Assembly: GCF_024713945.1 (NCBI RefSeq)
Contig: NC_134682.1
Span: 744,001-808,000 of the forward strand
Origin: Dermatophagoides farinae
Lineage: Eukaryota; Arthropoda; Arachnida; Sarcoptiformes; Pyroglyphidae
Direction: 5' to 3'
DNA: 64,000 bases
Below, one piece after another: positions 11,289 to 23,255 of this stretch (the first letter of the stretch is position 1; every line of letters begins with the position of its first letter). The translations under genes and the position numbers were made by a program. Under the pieces are notes generated by a model. It did not search any database, had not been told where the DNA came from, and saw only the letters and a list, made by a program, of their open reading frames with translations.

Positions 11289-13596
11289 ATGTGGGCATCA
11301 TCATCATCATCACCATCATTATCATCACAATTTTCATGGATTCTATTGTCACTTTACATACTAGGTAGTACAACAACAATACAAATATTAAAATCTGAAG
11401 TAAATTATGATGAAATATTATTGGAAGAAAATGAAAAAATACGAAATGAACGACAAACTATCGTCAATGCTCATTGGAATCTTGAAACAAATATCACCGA
11501 TTATAATGAAGAATATCTTGTAAGTTATTTGTCGCTATATGTCTTGAAATGATTTATTTTTTTCTCTATCTCTTTTGGATTTTTAATTAGACTAAAGTTA
11601 ATAAAAAATATGATAATTTCCGCAAACGGCAATACAACACAATCAAACAATATCTTACTGATGAACATAAACGTAATATGACTGAAAGTCAATGGCGACA
11701 ATTTGAACGATTAGGTTTTCTTGGATTCTCTGTACTTGGTGAAAATGAAGGTATTGAATTTAAAAATATACAAATTCAAATGGAAAAAATCTATAGCGTT
11801 GCAACTATTGAAATGGATGCAGGCCGGAATCTGTCATTAGAACCAGATTTAAATAAAATTTATGCCACATCAACCAATGAATCATTATTGAAAGATATTT
11901 GGATTAAATGGCGTGATCAAACTGGTAAAGAAATTCGAAAACATTTTATCAATTATATACGATTAGGTAATAAAGCGGCTAAAGAATTGGGCTATAAAAA
12001 TATCGTCGATATTTGGATGTTTGATTGGGAAAATGGTGATGATATTAAACAACAAGTTGAACAAATTGTCAATGATTTGATGAAACTTTATGAAAAAATA
12101 CATGCATATGTACGATATCATTTGGCAAAAAATTATAATGTATCAATGCCCATTGATGGAACAATACCGGCACATTTATTGGGAAATCTGTGGGGACAAA
12201 CCTGGGGCAATCTATTGACAATTTTTCCATCAATGCAATTGAAACCAGATTTACCATCATTGGATAAGGAAATTAATGAAAAATTAAAGGTTTCCAGTTG
12301 TGTTTCATATATATATATAAAGTATATAGTTTGTTTTATTTAAGAAAATTTTTTCTTCCATAATAGAATTGGACCGTGAAACAAATGTTTGAAATGTCGG
12401 AGAAATTTTTCATCAGTCTTGGAATGAAAAATATGACTGATATATTTTGGGAAGAATCAATAATTGAAAAAAGAAATGATGTTGAAATGGTTTGGTAAGT
12501 CTTATTTTTTTATCAATGATGATCGTCATCATTTTTTTTTCTCTGAATAATTTCCATTACATCATTTCATAGTCATGCATCGGCTTGGGATATGTTTGTA
12601 ATGCATGATTTTCGTATCAAACAATGTACAGAGAAAACATTAGAAGATCTGGTCACTGTTCATCATGAAATGGGACATATTCAATATTTTATGAACTATG
12701 AAGAAAGACCGACCGTTTATCGTGAAGGTGCTAATCCTGGATTTCATGAAGCCATTGGTGATTTAATGGCATTATCAGTAATAACGCCTGAACATTTAAC
12801 CAAAGTTGGATTATTGGATAAATCACGGATTGAAAAAAATCTTGAAGATTTAAATCTTAATTATCTATTACGTGTTGCATTGGATAAAATTGCTTTTTTA
12901 CCATTCGCTTTCGTAATGGACAAATGGCGATGGGATATATTCGATGATGATGATGATCAGGATAATGACGATAAACGTATTGATCACATGAATCGTCATT
13001 GGTGGGAATTACGATTAAAATATCAAGGAATATCACCACCAGTTAAACGTAGTGAAATTGATTTTGATCCTGGTTCTAAATATCATATACCAGCCGGTGT
13101 TGAATATGTACGATATTTTGTATCACATATATTGCAATTTCAATTCTATAAACATTTATGTCAAAATGTAACCGAAAAAAATAAACTCTATCAATGTGAT
13201 TTTTATGAAAACAAAGAGGCTGGCCAACAATTGATCACAATGTTACAAAAAGGATCATCTGATCGTTGGCAAAATGTATTGAAAGATTTTATTGGCACAT
13301 CAAAAATGAGTTCCGATGCACTTTATGAATATTTTGCACCATTAAATCAAACATTAACGGATTTTATTGTCAAAAATCAAATCAAAGTCGGTTGGGATGC
13401 AAAAGGTAACGTTTTTTAAAAAATTTTTTTTTTCAATTTCTAATCTTGTTTTCTATCCCCTCACATAGTTGATGATTATTTCATTGATGGACCTGATTCA
13501 TCTTCTGCTTCTAAAACACAAATAGTGACCACAATGCAAATTTTCATCATAACAACAACAGCAACAACATTATTGTCAATATTTTTTATTATTTAA
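11289..13596 (+). CDS. ACE: Angiotensin-converting-enzyme-like dipeptidyl carboxypeptidase (peptidase M2), single domain
   Basis: Five coding exons in phase: 11289-11519, 11591-12289, 12367-12494, 12573-13405, 13469-13596, all GT-AG, giving about 672 residues. The N-terminus has a hydrophobic secretion signal around residues 14-30. The zinc site is HHEMGH (H384, E385, H388), with third ligand E412 in FHEAIGD after the 23-residue spacing typical of M2 enzymes. Other family blocks are CHASAWDM, EGANPGFHEA, RLKYQG and FHIP-like YHIPAGVEY. Family members release C-terminal dipeptides from secreted peptides and are extracellular. It matches one ACE catalytic domain, as in insect single-domain ACEs, not the two-domain somatic form. 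The last exon adds a hydrophobic tail of about 20 residues (ending SIFFII), so the protein may be membrane- or GPI-anchored. An Asp-rich insert (FDDDDDQDND) lies near residue 490. All key residues are present, so it is probably active. Confidence 0.93.
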
Positions 13597-13759
13597 ACAA
13601 TTTGGACACAAACAAACAAACAAACAAAAAAAAATTTGGAAAATTTGAATTTGTATTACAATTATTGTTTTTTGGATTTGTAAATATAAAATAACATCAT
13701 TGATGATTGATGATAATCACATGACACGAAGCGACGACGACGACAATTTTTTTTAAATA

Positions 13760-14362
13760 TTAATCTTCTTCAACAAGAAACAAAAATTTTTTACAACCAT
13801 CCATAGCTGATTGTAATTTTGTTGCTAAATCCTTTGATTGTTTTAAATCATCTTGTAGCTTGTTCATTGCTTGATTCATTATAATGAACTCTTGTTTCAT
13901 CACTAATAATTCATCGATAAGATGGAGTACATGATCATCGGAAACATGTTCATCATCATTGATTTGAAGTTTAGCCAGAATCTGTTCGATCAATTTTTCT
14001 TTTTTCTCTTCCGATTCGATGGCTGATTGTAGTTTTGTGGCCACATCGATCAATTTTGTTTCCAGATGGTCATAAAGTTTTCGAAACAATTTGCCAAATT
14101 TTTCATTATTTTCTCTCAATACTTTATTTTCATCTTCCAATTTTTCAATATTTTCTTTTGCCGTTTTCAGATCAATATCTTTCGTAGCGTCAAAGAATTC
14201 AATTTCAGAGGATTTCTTGTCTTTTTCAACTTCTGTTGTCGATGATGATGATGATGATAAATTTTTATCAGCATTCAATTCATCCATTGTTTCTTCGGCC
14301 ATTTTCAGTGATTGTTTCAATATTTCAATTTGATCGACCAGTTGATTGTTGGCAAATTCCAT
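13760..14362 (-). CDS. Coiled-coil protein, function unknown
   Basis: A single-exon frame of 200 residues starting at the ATG at 14362. It is rich in Glu, Lys, Leu and Asp with heptad-like spacing over about 1-30, 60-130 and 145-190, interrupted by a poly-Ser stretch at 36-41. No signal peptide or membrane segment is visible. The heptapeptide ATKLQSA occurs twice, at about 108-114 and 180-186, each before an acidic or charged segment, which hints at internal duplication. It ends 163 bp from the ACE stop (convergent) and its 5' end faces ALDH8A1 across 531 bp. I do not recognise the family. Length, composition without simple-repeat bias and a clean start and stop argue for a real gene, but transcription is unproven. 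Confidence 0.65.
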   Translation of the reverse strand: MEFANNQLVDQIEILKQSLKMAEETMDELNADKNLSSSSSSTTEVEKDKKSSEIEFFDATKDIDLKTAKENIEKLEDENKVLRENNEKFGKLFRKLYDHLETKLIDVATKLQSAIESEEKKEKLIEQILAKLQINDDEHVSDDHVLHLIDELLVMKQEFIIMNQAMNKLQDDLKQSKDLATKLQSAMDGCKKFLFLVEED

Positions 14363-14893
14363 TTTTTTCGATTTTAATCATTCAATTGCCAAAATGATCT
14401 TCATTTAAATATTACCGAATTTGAACTGGTTTTTAAATTTTTGACATTCCAAACTTGCTTTTCATTTGCTTTTACGTTTGTTGTGATGAGTACATTTTTG
14501 AGGCCACTTTTACTGGCATTCCATTTTCGAATTGAATGTTTCAATTTTCTTCTTTTTTTTTGCTTTGTTTTGTTTTTGGTATTTCAAATATTTTTTTTTC
14601 GCACAATAATTTAAATCATTTCATTTGGAAATTTTTTCTGATTACAAAAACGATGACGTAATTTAATGGTGCTATTTTTGTTTCATTTTTTTCCCCCGAA
14701 AAAAAATGACATGATTATCATCATATCAATTATTTACATGTTGTAAGTAAAAGTCTGTCGTCTTCAATCTTATCATCATCAGCATTCATTCATTTATATT
14801 TTTTTTTATCATTGAATTGACATTGTCATCAAAGTTTTCAGCTTTAGTCGTAAATATTGGACAATTGCAGAAAAAAAAATCAACAAAACAAAC
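14363..14893. promoter_or_regulatory. Divergent intergenic region between the coiled-coil gene and ALDH8A1
   Basis: 531 bp between two start codons on opposite strands, so both promoters should lie here. Composition is AT-rich with T runs. I cannot identify a definite TATA box or initiator. The role is assigned from gene orientation only. Confidence 0.4.
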
Positions 14894-16418
14894 ATGTCAT
14901 CATCGGTCACTATTATGATATCGAATTTTATCGATGGACAATTTATCGATAACCGTAATTCATTTGAATCATATAATCCATCCAATGGTAATGTTAATGC
15001 TTTAATGCCTGATTCAAATGAACAAGATGTTCGATTAGCTACCAATGCAGCATTGAAAGCATTTGAAATGTAATTATTATCTGTTTTTTTCTGGTCAAAT
15101 GTCTTAAAAAATTAATTTTTTTTCCATTTTTAGCTGGTCCAAAACATCGGATAAATATCGAATTGAAATTCTTAATAAAATTGCCGATTTGATTGAGAAA
15201 AATCTTGATGAATTGGCTAAACTAGAAAGCGAAGATCAAGGCAAACCGTTGTGGCTTTCCAAATCAGTGGACATTCCAAGATCAGTTTTGAATTTTCGCC
15301 ATTTTGCCAATTATTTGTCCTATCAATCTGATCATTCGATTGTCAATCATGATGCTGGAATCATTAATTACATTAGTAGACAACCAGTTGGTGTTGTTGG
15401 AATCATAACACCATGGAATTTACCGTTATATTTGTTGACATTTAAATTAGCACCTGCCATAGCATTTGGTAATACTGTTGTCGCTAAACCAAGTGAATTG
15501 ACTTCTGTGACAGCATTTCGATTGTGTCAAATATTCACTGAGGCTGGATTACCAAATGGTGTGATCAATATGGTTTTTGGTTATGGAAACAAAGTTGGTG
15601 AAGCGATCGTAAAACATCCATCAATCAAATTGTTGTCATTCACTGGATCTACAATGACAGGACAAAAAATTGCACAACAAGCAGCACCATTATTCAAGCG
15701 ACTTTCATTGGAAATGGGTGGTAAAAATGCGGCCATCATTTTTGATGATGTTGATCTTGAAAAATCAATGATGAATATTGCAAAATCGGTTTATTTCAAT
15801 TCTGGACAAATATGTCTAGCAACAAGTCGAATTCTGGTCCATGACAATATCTATGAAGAATTTATTGAAAAATTCACAAAAATTTCCAATGAATTTATAG
15901 TTGGAGATCCATTTGAAAAGCATACCAAACTTGGACCAATGGTAAGTCGACAACATTGTGACAAGGTAATGAGATACATAGAATTGGCACGTAATACAAC
16001 TACAGCCAGAATGACATATTTGGAGCCAAAAAATCCGAATAAAAATGGATATTATTGTGGGATAGCTATTGTTTCGGATGTCCAAATCGATTCACCATTG
16101 ATGATAGAAGAAATTTTCGGTCCAGTAGTTTGTATTGTCAAATTTAAAGATGAACAAGAAGCAATCAAAATTGCTAATAATACAACATATGGTTTGTCAG
16201 CAACCGTTTGGACCAAATCATTGGATCGAATGCATCGTGTTAGTCATCAGATTGAAGCTGGAACCGTATGGGGTAATTGTTGGTTAGTTCGTAATCTGAA
16301 CATGCCTTTCGGTGGTGTCAAACAATCCGGAATCGGTAATGAAAGTACAGATGATTCAAGAGAATTTTATACGAATAAAAAAACAATTTGTATTTTACTT
16401 GAAAAAAGTTTAAATTGA
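14894..16418 (+). CDS. ALDH8A1: 2-aminomuconic semialdehyde dehydrogenase (ALDH8A1)
   Basis: Two exons, 14894-15069 and 15134-16418, joined in phase across a 64-nt GT-AG intron, give 486 residues against about 487 for the human enzyme. The start ATG is followed by the family opening NFIDGQF. NAD-dependent dehydrogenase landmarks: PWNLPLY with N154, FTGS around 228, LEMGGKN with general base E252, GQIC with catalytic C286, EEIFGPV, and LNMPFGGVKQSGIG. The blocks DIPRSVLNFR, AKPSELTSVTA and WTNCWL-like WGNCWLVR fit ALDH8A1 better than betaine-aldehyde or retinal dehydrogenases. Family role: oxidation of 2-aminomuconate semialdehyde in the kynurenine branch of tryptophan breakdown, in the cytosol. 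It lacks a mitochondrial leader. All catalytic residues are present. It converges on an aminotransferase gene 28 bp away. Confidence 0.92.
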
Positions 16419-16446
16419 AAAAAAAACAAAACAAAACAAAAATAAA

Positions 16447-17755
16447 TCAAAGATGTGCTTTGAATTTGTTACGTTGTTTTTGTATAGCTTCTTGTAGGCT
16501 TTCAATTGTTCGATCAATTTTTTCCAAATCAGCATTAACACCTAAATAACCGATACGCCAAAATTTCGGCACTTTCGGATCGGTAGCCAACAATGATCCT
16601 CCAATAAGAATATCATGTTTTTTGTACATAAATTGTATCACCCGATTTCCATCAATATCATCTGGTATCAATACAGATGTAATGCCAGCTAATCGATTAT
16701 CCGATTCTTGTACGAGAAGTTTCAATCCAACATTCTGGATACGTTTTTCCAGATAATGTTTCGCTTTCTGATGACGTGCAATCACATTGGCCAGATCTTC
16801 ATTGATTATTTCACGTATGGATGCTCGTAATCCATATAGTAGATTAATGGCTGGTGTATAATGATAGGTATGTACATCGTTGTTATCTAAACCCCATGCT
16901 TTAGCTACCAAATTAATGTCCATATAGAATGAAGATACAGGATATGTTTTCGAACGAGATTTGATTACTTCCGTAGCTTTATCACTAAAACTTATCAATG
17001 CAATGCCTGGTGGACCGGATAATGCTTTTTGACAACCCGAGAATACGACATCAATTTCTAGCTGATCCATTGCCAATGGTGTTGTACATAATGATACAAC
17101 GGCATCGACAATCAATAAACAATCATAACGATGACAAAGCTGTCCAATACCGTGTAAATTTTGTACACAACCAAGACTTGAATCACCATGACAAACATAC
17201 ATTAAATTTGGTCGATATCTACGTAATGCATTCTCGATTTGTATCAAAGTAAAATTTTGGCCAAATTTTTCATTTCGTATAACGTGTGTATTGAAACCCA
17301 TACGTTCGCCCATTGATGCTACTCTATTGCCCCAATATCCATGTACCAATGACAATAATGTTTGTCCTGGTTTCAACAGATTACAAATGGCTGTTTCCAT
17401 TGCAATTGTTGCTGATCCAGTTATAGCAAATGTATATGAATTTTTCGTCTGAAATAGGTAACGTATTCCATTTTGAATATGATCTAAAAGCTACGCATGT
17501 ATAAATTTTTTATTTAATAATTTACATACACACACACAGAGAGAAAATTTACAAATAACTAACCTGATAAAATTGTGGATCAGTATGTGATAATAATGGT
17601 AATGATAATGATTTTAAAACTTTTTGATTTAAATTTGTTGGTCCAGGTATCATTAATAGTTTTTCATTTGGATAGTAATCATTTTGAAAAGTTTTTTTAA
17701 TCATCATCAATAAACATTCATGATCATCTGGTGTTTTTTCATTAAAACAATTCAT
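16447..17755 (-). CDS. AGXT: Alanine-glyoxylate / 3-hydroxykynurenine transaminase
   Basis: Two coding exons on the minus strand, 17755-17564 and 17490-16447, joined in phase across a 73-nt GT-AG intron, give about 411 residues. Start ATG at 17755. Class-V PLP aminotransferase features: MIPGPTNL near residue 35, ITGSATIAMETA, HGDSSLG, LLIVDAV with the cofactor aspartate, and SGCQKALSGPPG with PLP-lysine at about K219. C-terminal conserved block: LRASIRE to WRIGYLG. The family makes glycine from glyoxylate. In mosquitoes the closest relatives convert 3-hydroxykynurenine to xanthurenic acid (established for insect HKT/AGT), and sequence alone does not tell which substrate applies here. The last residues AHL resemble a weak peroxisomal PTS1 signal. 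It is tail to tail with ALDH8A1, another kynurenine-pathway enzyme. Confidence 0.9.
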
Positions 17756-18343
17756 TATACATACTCATATAATAATTTTTTTTATATTTCTACCCAATCT
17801 GTGTGTGTGTTTGTTTATTTGTTGTATCCAAAATCAAAATGATGATAATTGTAAATTTATCACAATCCTGAAAAGAAACACAAAAAAAAAAAATCTCCAA
17901 GTATTGCCAGATACAGAAATAGCGAATTTCGAATGTGATAAATTTGATGACCAACAATCAAAACAACAACAACAACAACATATACACACAGACTGAAATT
18001 TCGTAGGAAAATCAGCCGGATAAGATATATTGTGATAACTAGGGAAAAAAATTTTTTTCTGTAGAAATCACAACTCTAGAAAGGATCTTGACTTGTGTCA
18101 ATATCAAATATCTTTTTTTTTTTTTTTTTTTGGCAATACTATAATCATTTATTTATGGTGGGCCAAAAAAGGAAAGGAAACAAAGGACATTTGTTGCAGT
18201 GTATTTTTCATATCATTCAATGTAGTGAATATTATTCATCAACACCATTTATATTTTAACTGTTCGGCCAGTGACATTATCATTTCAATTTGTTCTTTTT
18301 TACCAAGTTTTTTTTTGATTTTTTTGCCTGAAATCTCGAAATC
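17756..18343. other. Spacer and upstream region of acyltransferase copy 1
   Basis: Divergent spacer between the transaminase and acyltransferase copy 1, so promoters of both should lie here. From about 17940 it is recognisably duplicated upstream of copy 2 (from about 21099), including the blocks GATATATTGTGATAAC and CATTTATATTTTAA. No conserved core promoter is clear. Confidence 0.45.
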
Positions 18344-20133
18344 ATGGATAATAATATCGCGAATGGTGAAAATGGAAAAACCAATGCAACAACAACGAGA
18401 AGAAGAATGATTCCTGAAACTGGAAAAATTATTAAATTCCAACATAGAGAATCATTGTTGACGTATGTATTGTTTTTTTTCAAGATTTAAATTTTGTTTT
18501 TTTTACAATAAAAATTATTTTTTTTCCAATTTTCGCACAGACAAATGCTCAATAATAGCTCTCACATAAGAACGTTACATAATCTTATCACCGGGTTTGT
18601 GACGATATTCCTAGTGGCAACAATTGCCGACTACATAAAGCAACCTTCAAAATTCCGCGATGAATATGAAACATTTCTGTGGAACATTGCTGATTTCGGC
18701 CGATTTATTCAAATATGGCTGATAATGAATCTATCTGTAATTTGTTTACATTATCCATTGGTTTTACTGAATAATTTTTATCAATATCGATGGCTGATTA
18801 ATAATCCAGAGAAAGATTTGGATCGGTTATTCGAAATGTACCAAAAACAGAAATATTCTGGATGGTTGCAACAAACGTTTTTGTACATAGCTTATGCACT
18901 AATATCATTTTTCGGTATATTTTTCTATTGTACAAATCGTTTAATAGTGCTGGATATCAAAATAACCGGATCATTTGCTGCACTAATGGAAATGGTAAGT
19001 TTTTTCTTAGCGATTGATAATTTTCATATATTTGTATCCTACACAGACACGACTTTTGATGAAATCACATTCATTTTTTATCGAGAAAAAAGATTTACAA
19101 ATCGAAAAAGAAGAACTGGTCAAATTGATTGCACAAAAACGACAAAAGCATATCATTCAATCATTTTGGTCATCATCATCAAGAGCCAGATTTCGAAATT
19201 TAATTTATTATCTATTTTCGCCTACACTGATATATTCGGACCATTATCCACGAACAGAAAAAATCCGTTGGTCACGTGTATTGAATTTTGGCATTCAATT
19301 CATAGTGGCTTGTTTGATTTCATTTCTAATACTTTTTCGATTTGTTGTTGCAACTTTTTCCAAAACTGGTATAGAACCATTTCCATTGAATTTTAATTTT
19401 ATTTATAAAATGTTGGCTTGTGGACTGGCTATATATCTGCTTTGTTTTCATGGATTTTTGCATACATGGCATAATTTCACTGCAGAATTGATTCGCTTTG
19501 CTGATCGTCATTATTATGACGATCATTGGAATACTACAAAATTAAAGGACTATTATCGTAAATGGAATCTTATCGTTCAACATTGGCTTTATGTTTATAT
19601 ATTCTTGCCGATTCATTTACGATTTCATAATCGAAATTTATCAAATTTTTCCGTCATTCTTGTTTCGGCCATAATGCATGAATATATTATTAATCTATCG
19701 TTACGATTTTTTATGCCACTCAATTTTCTGCTTTTTGCTGTTTTTGCACGTAAGTAGTATTTTTGGTTATTAAATTATCAATTATCGCTAATCGAAATAA
19801 TTTTTTTTTGTTCTATTTTCTCTAATTGATTGATAGAAATGTTGTATTTCTTTCAAAAACTTGATAATGGTGATAAACAGGACAATTGGAAAAATATTAT
19901 ATTTCAAACCAATATATTCATTGGATGGAGTTTAGAAATTTTATTCTATTCATTAGAATGGTATTCAAGAATTAATTGTCCATTACAAGTAGGTTTTGTT
20001 GATCAAGTATTTCAGTTTTTTTTCCTGGTTGACATTAATTGATTTTTATCAATTTTTTTTTGTTCTCAAATAGGAACAATCCACAATCATTGAAAAAATT
20101 TCACCACGTTTCATACATTGTGTGAAATTCTAA
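18344..20133 (+). CDS. SOAT: Sterol O-acyltransferase-like MBOAT enzyme, copy 1
   Basis: Five coding exons in phase: 18344-18462, 18541-18994, 19047-19749, 19837-19988, 20074-20133, giving about 495 residues. The start is ATG-GAT-AAT, conserved in copy 2. Family blocks: IPETGKIIKFQHRES in exon 1-2, KSHSFF, a SPTLIYSDHYPRT block as in SOAT (APTLIYRDSYPR), FADRHYYDDHWN at the place of the FYxDWWN signature, WLYVYIFLP, SAIMHEY with the presumed catalytic His, and EWYSRINCPL near the C-terminus. About eight or nine hydrophobic segments indicate an ER membrane protein. SOAT enzymes esterify sterols with fatty acyl-CoA and the related DGAT1 makes triacylglycerol. The PRT and CPL blocks favour SOAT. 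The first Trp of the signature is His, so substrate preference is uncertain. The second intron can be read through without a stop for a stretch, but the spliced frame fits the family. Confidence 0.87.
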
Positions 20134-21495
20134 AATGGAAATTATATGACGTGCATTGACAACATGTGACCAGTAGTTAATCATCATCAAACATACAAAT
20201 TGGAAGACTAAAACTGTGGTCTTTGGCGGTGTGTATAAAATATTGTAGTGTATTGTCAATGTCTCGTGTTCAGTGTTCTGTTCTGTTTTCTTGCCGTGTA
20301 CAGTCCAACCAAAATCTTCATAAATCTGGTTTTATTTTATATTTTATAATGGATAAATCATCACAGCCGTAGCCATAGAAAAATATCAAAATCAAATCAT
20401 CCATCATTTGTCCTTTTTAAATTATTTCTTTATACAATTAAACAAATTATTATTTAAAAATAAAAAATCTTCAAATCATCACTTGTTTACTGCTCTAGAA
20501 ATATTTAAGTAAAAGAAAATTGTGATAGCAATTAAACCGTAAAACATTGTGAAAATCCATGATTTAAATATCAATATGTTTGATAATTGATTAATTGATT
20601 AATAAATGATGATTGACGTCTTGTTTTTTTTTTGTTTTTTTGTTCATATATATTAAAATTCAATGAATTATATTCTTTGTAGTTATTTTATCTGAAATAA
20701 AATGTAAACCAAAACAAAACCAGAAAAAAAGGAAAAAAATGTACGATAAAGTTTGATTACAATTTAATAATCGAATGATCAAATGATGAATAAATAAATT
20801 GACATCCACTATGAATGAAGAGGAGAAAAACAACGCGCGTGGTGATGATCATGTTTGGCGTTGTCGTTGTAGGAACCAGCGAGAAGCCGTGGGCTAAATA
20901 GGGCTATTATACTTTTTTCAGTTTTACTTAGAGATGCTTCACACTTTTCGCATTAAAAAAAAAAAATTCATCACTTATATCTGAGCCAAGATTGGGTCTA
21001 TTTTGAGACCTTTCTTCTGTCTATGGTAGGTCGTGAATGAGTTAATAGAGAATAAAATCATATGATAACCACGTTGAAATAATTCTTCAACAGATTAATT
21101 TGATGACAAATAATCAAAACAACAACAACAAAAACAAAATATAAACAAACACACACGCAGAGAATGAAATTTCTTTAAAAAAATAACCTGATAAGAAATA
21201 TTGTGATAACGAGAAAAAAATTTTTATATAGAAAATCACCACACTTTAAGGGATCCGGACTTTTATCTATTTTTTTCGAAAAAAACATCAATTTTTTTAT
21301 TGATCAATAATTTATGGAAAAAATGAAAGAAAACAAAGAGCATTTGTTTCATAGTATTTGTCACATCATTCAATGCAGTGAATATTATTCATCATCAACA
21401 CCATTTATATTTTAAATGTTCGTCCAGTGGCATTTTCATTTCAATTTGTTTTTTTTACTAAGTTGTTTTGATTTTTTGCCTGAAATCTCCAAATC
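20134..21495. other. Spacer between acyltransferase copies 1 and 2
   Basis: Contains the 3' flank of copy 1 (20134 to about 20790), which matches the 3' flank of copy 2 (23256-23550) except for about 350 extra bases at about 20147-20500. A unique part follows at about 20800-21090. From about 21099 the sequence resembles the upstream region of copy 1. No coding exon is seen. TATAAAAT at about 20237 with TCAGT roughly 35 bases on gives a promoter-like arrangement in the extra segment. Confidence 0.5.
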
Positions 21496-23255
21496 ATGGA
21501 TAATAATATCACTATTGATAAAAATGGAAAAACCAATGCAATAACAACAACAACGAGAAGAAGAATGATTCCTGAAACTGGAAAAATTATCAAATTCCAA
21601 CATCGAGAATCATTGTTGACGTATGTATTGTTTTTTTACAATAAAAATTATTTTTTTTTCTAATTTTTGCACAGACAAATGCTTGATAATAGCTCTCACA
21701 TAAGAACTTTACATAATCTTATCATCACGTTTGTGATGATATTCCTAGTAGCAACAATTGGCGACTACATAAAACAACCTTCAAAATTCCGTGATGAATA
21801 TGAAACATTTCTGTGGAACATTGCTGATTTCGGGCAATTTATTCAAATATGGCTGATAATGAATCTATCTGTAATTTGTTTACATTATCCATTGGTTTTA
21901 CTGAATAATTTTCATCAATATCGATGGCTAATCAATAATCCAGAGAAAGATTTGGATCGGTTATTTGAAATGTATCAAAAACAAAAATATTCTGGATGGT
22001 TACAACAAACGTTTTTGTACATAGCCTATGCACTAATATCCTTTTTCGGTATATTTTACTATTGTACAAATCGTATAATAGTGCTGGATATCAAATTAAC
22101 TGGATCATTTGCTGCACTAATGGAAATGGTAAGTTTTTTTTTCTTAGCGATTGATAATTTTCATATATTTGTATCCTACACAGTCACGATTTTTGATGAA
22201 ATCTCATTCATTTTTTATCGAGAAAAAAGATTTACAAATAGAAAAAGAAGAACTGGTCAAATTGATTGCACAAAAACGACAAAAGCATATCATTCAATCA
22301 TTTTGGTCATCATCATCAAGAGCCAGATTTCGAAATTTAATTTATTATCTATTTTCGCCTACACTGATATATTCAGACCATTATCCACGAACAGACAAAA
22401 TTCGTTGGTCACGTGTTTTGAATTTTGGATTTCAATTCATTGTGGCTTGTTTAATGTTATTTCTAATAAGTTATCGATTTGTTGCAAATCTTTCAAGAAC
22501 TGGTATTGAACCATTTCCATTGAATTTTTATTTTATGTATAAAATGTTGCTGTGTGGACTGGCTATATATCTGCTTTGTTTTCATATTTTTTTACATACA
22601 TGGCATAATTTCACTGCAGAACTGATGCGCTTTGCTGATCGTCATTATTATGACGATCATTGGAATACTACAAAATTGAAGGACTATTATCGTAAATGGA
22701 ATCTTATCGTTCAACATTGGCTTTATGTTTATATATTCTTGCCGATTCATTTACGATTTCAAAATCGAAATTTAGCAAATTTTTCCGTCATTCTTGTTTC
22801 GGCCATAATGCATGAATATATTATTAATCTATCGTTACGATTTTTTATGCCACTCAATTTTCTGCTTTTTGCTGTTTTTTCTCGTAAGTAGTATTTTTGG
22901 TGATTTGGATGAACAAAATTATTAATAATCGACATATTTTTGTTCTTCTTTTTTTCTAATTGATTGATAGAAATGTTGTATTTCTATCAAAAACGTAATA
23001 ATGGTGATGATGATAAACATGACAATTGGAAAAATATTATATTTCAAACCAGTATATTCATTGGAATTAGTCTACAAATTTTATTGTATTCATTGGAATG
23101 GTATTCAAGAATTAATTGTCCATTACAAGTAGGTTTTGTTGACAAAATTTTTCAATTGTTTTTTCGTGAAGATTAATTGATTTTTTCTCAAATAGGAACA
23201 ATCCACAATCATTGAAAAACTTTCACCACGTTTCATATATTGTGTGAAATTTTAA
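21496..23255 (+). CDS. SOAT: Sterol O-acyltransferase-like MBOAT enzyme, copy 2
   Basis: Tandem duplicate of copy 1 with the same exon structure: 21496-21620, 21675-22128, 22184-22883, 22971-23128, 23196-23255, giving about 498 residues. The predicted proteins differ mainly in the N-terminal Thr stretch, a short loop after RVLNFGFQFIVACL and the exon-4 linker (NNGDDDKHDN). The signature HYYDDHWN, the SAIMHEY histidine motif and the EWYSRINCPL block are unchanged. Splice sites are all GT-AG and are conserved with copy 1. No disabling change is visible, so it is probably functional. It lies tail to tail with copy 3, with 549 bp between stop codons. The substrate uncertainty is the same as for copy 1. 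Confidence 0.87.

Noticed and set aside
18545-19396. Long + frame reading through acyltransferase intron 2 in copy 1 (and 21667-22509 in copy 2)
   Set aside because: It leaves the conserved family sequence after the exon 2 donor and continues in the wrong frame of exon 3. The spliced frame restores KSHSFF, the PRT block and the histidine motif.
20820-21090. Possible SINE or tRNA-like element between acyltransferase copies 1 and 2
   Set aside because: A 12-base A run and a non-repetitive segment drew attention, but no A/B-box pair or target duplication could be found.
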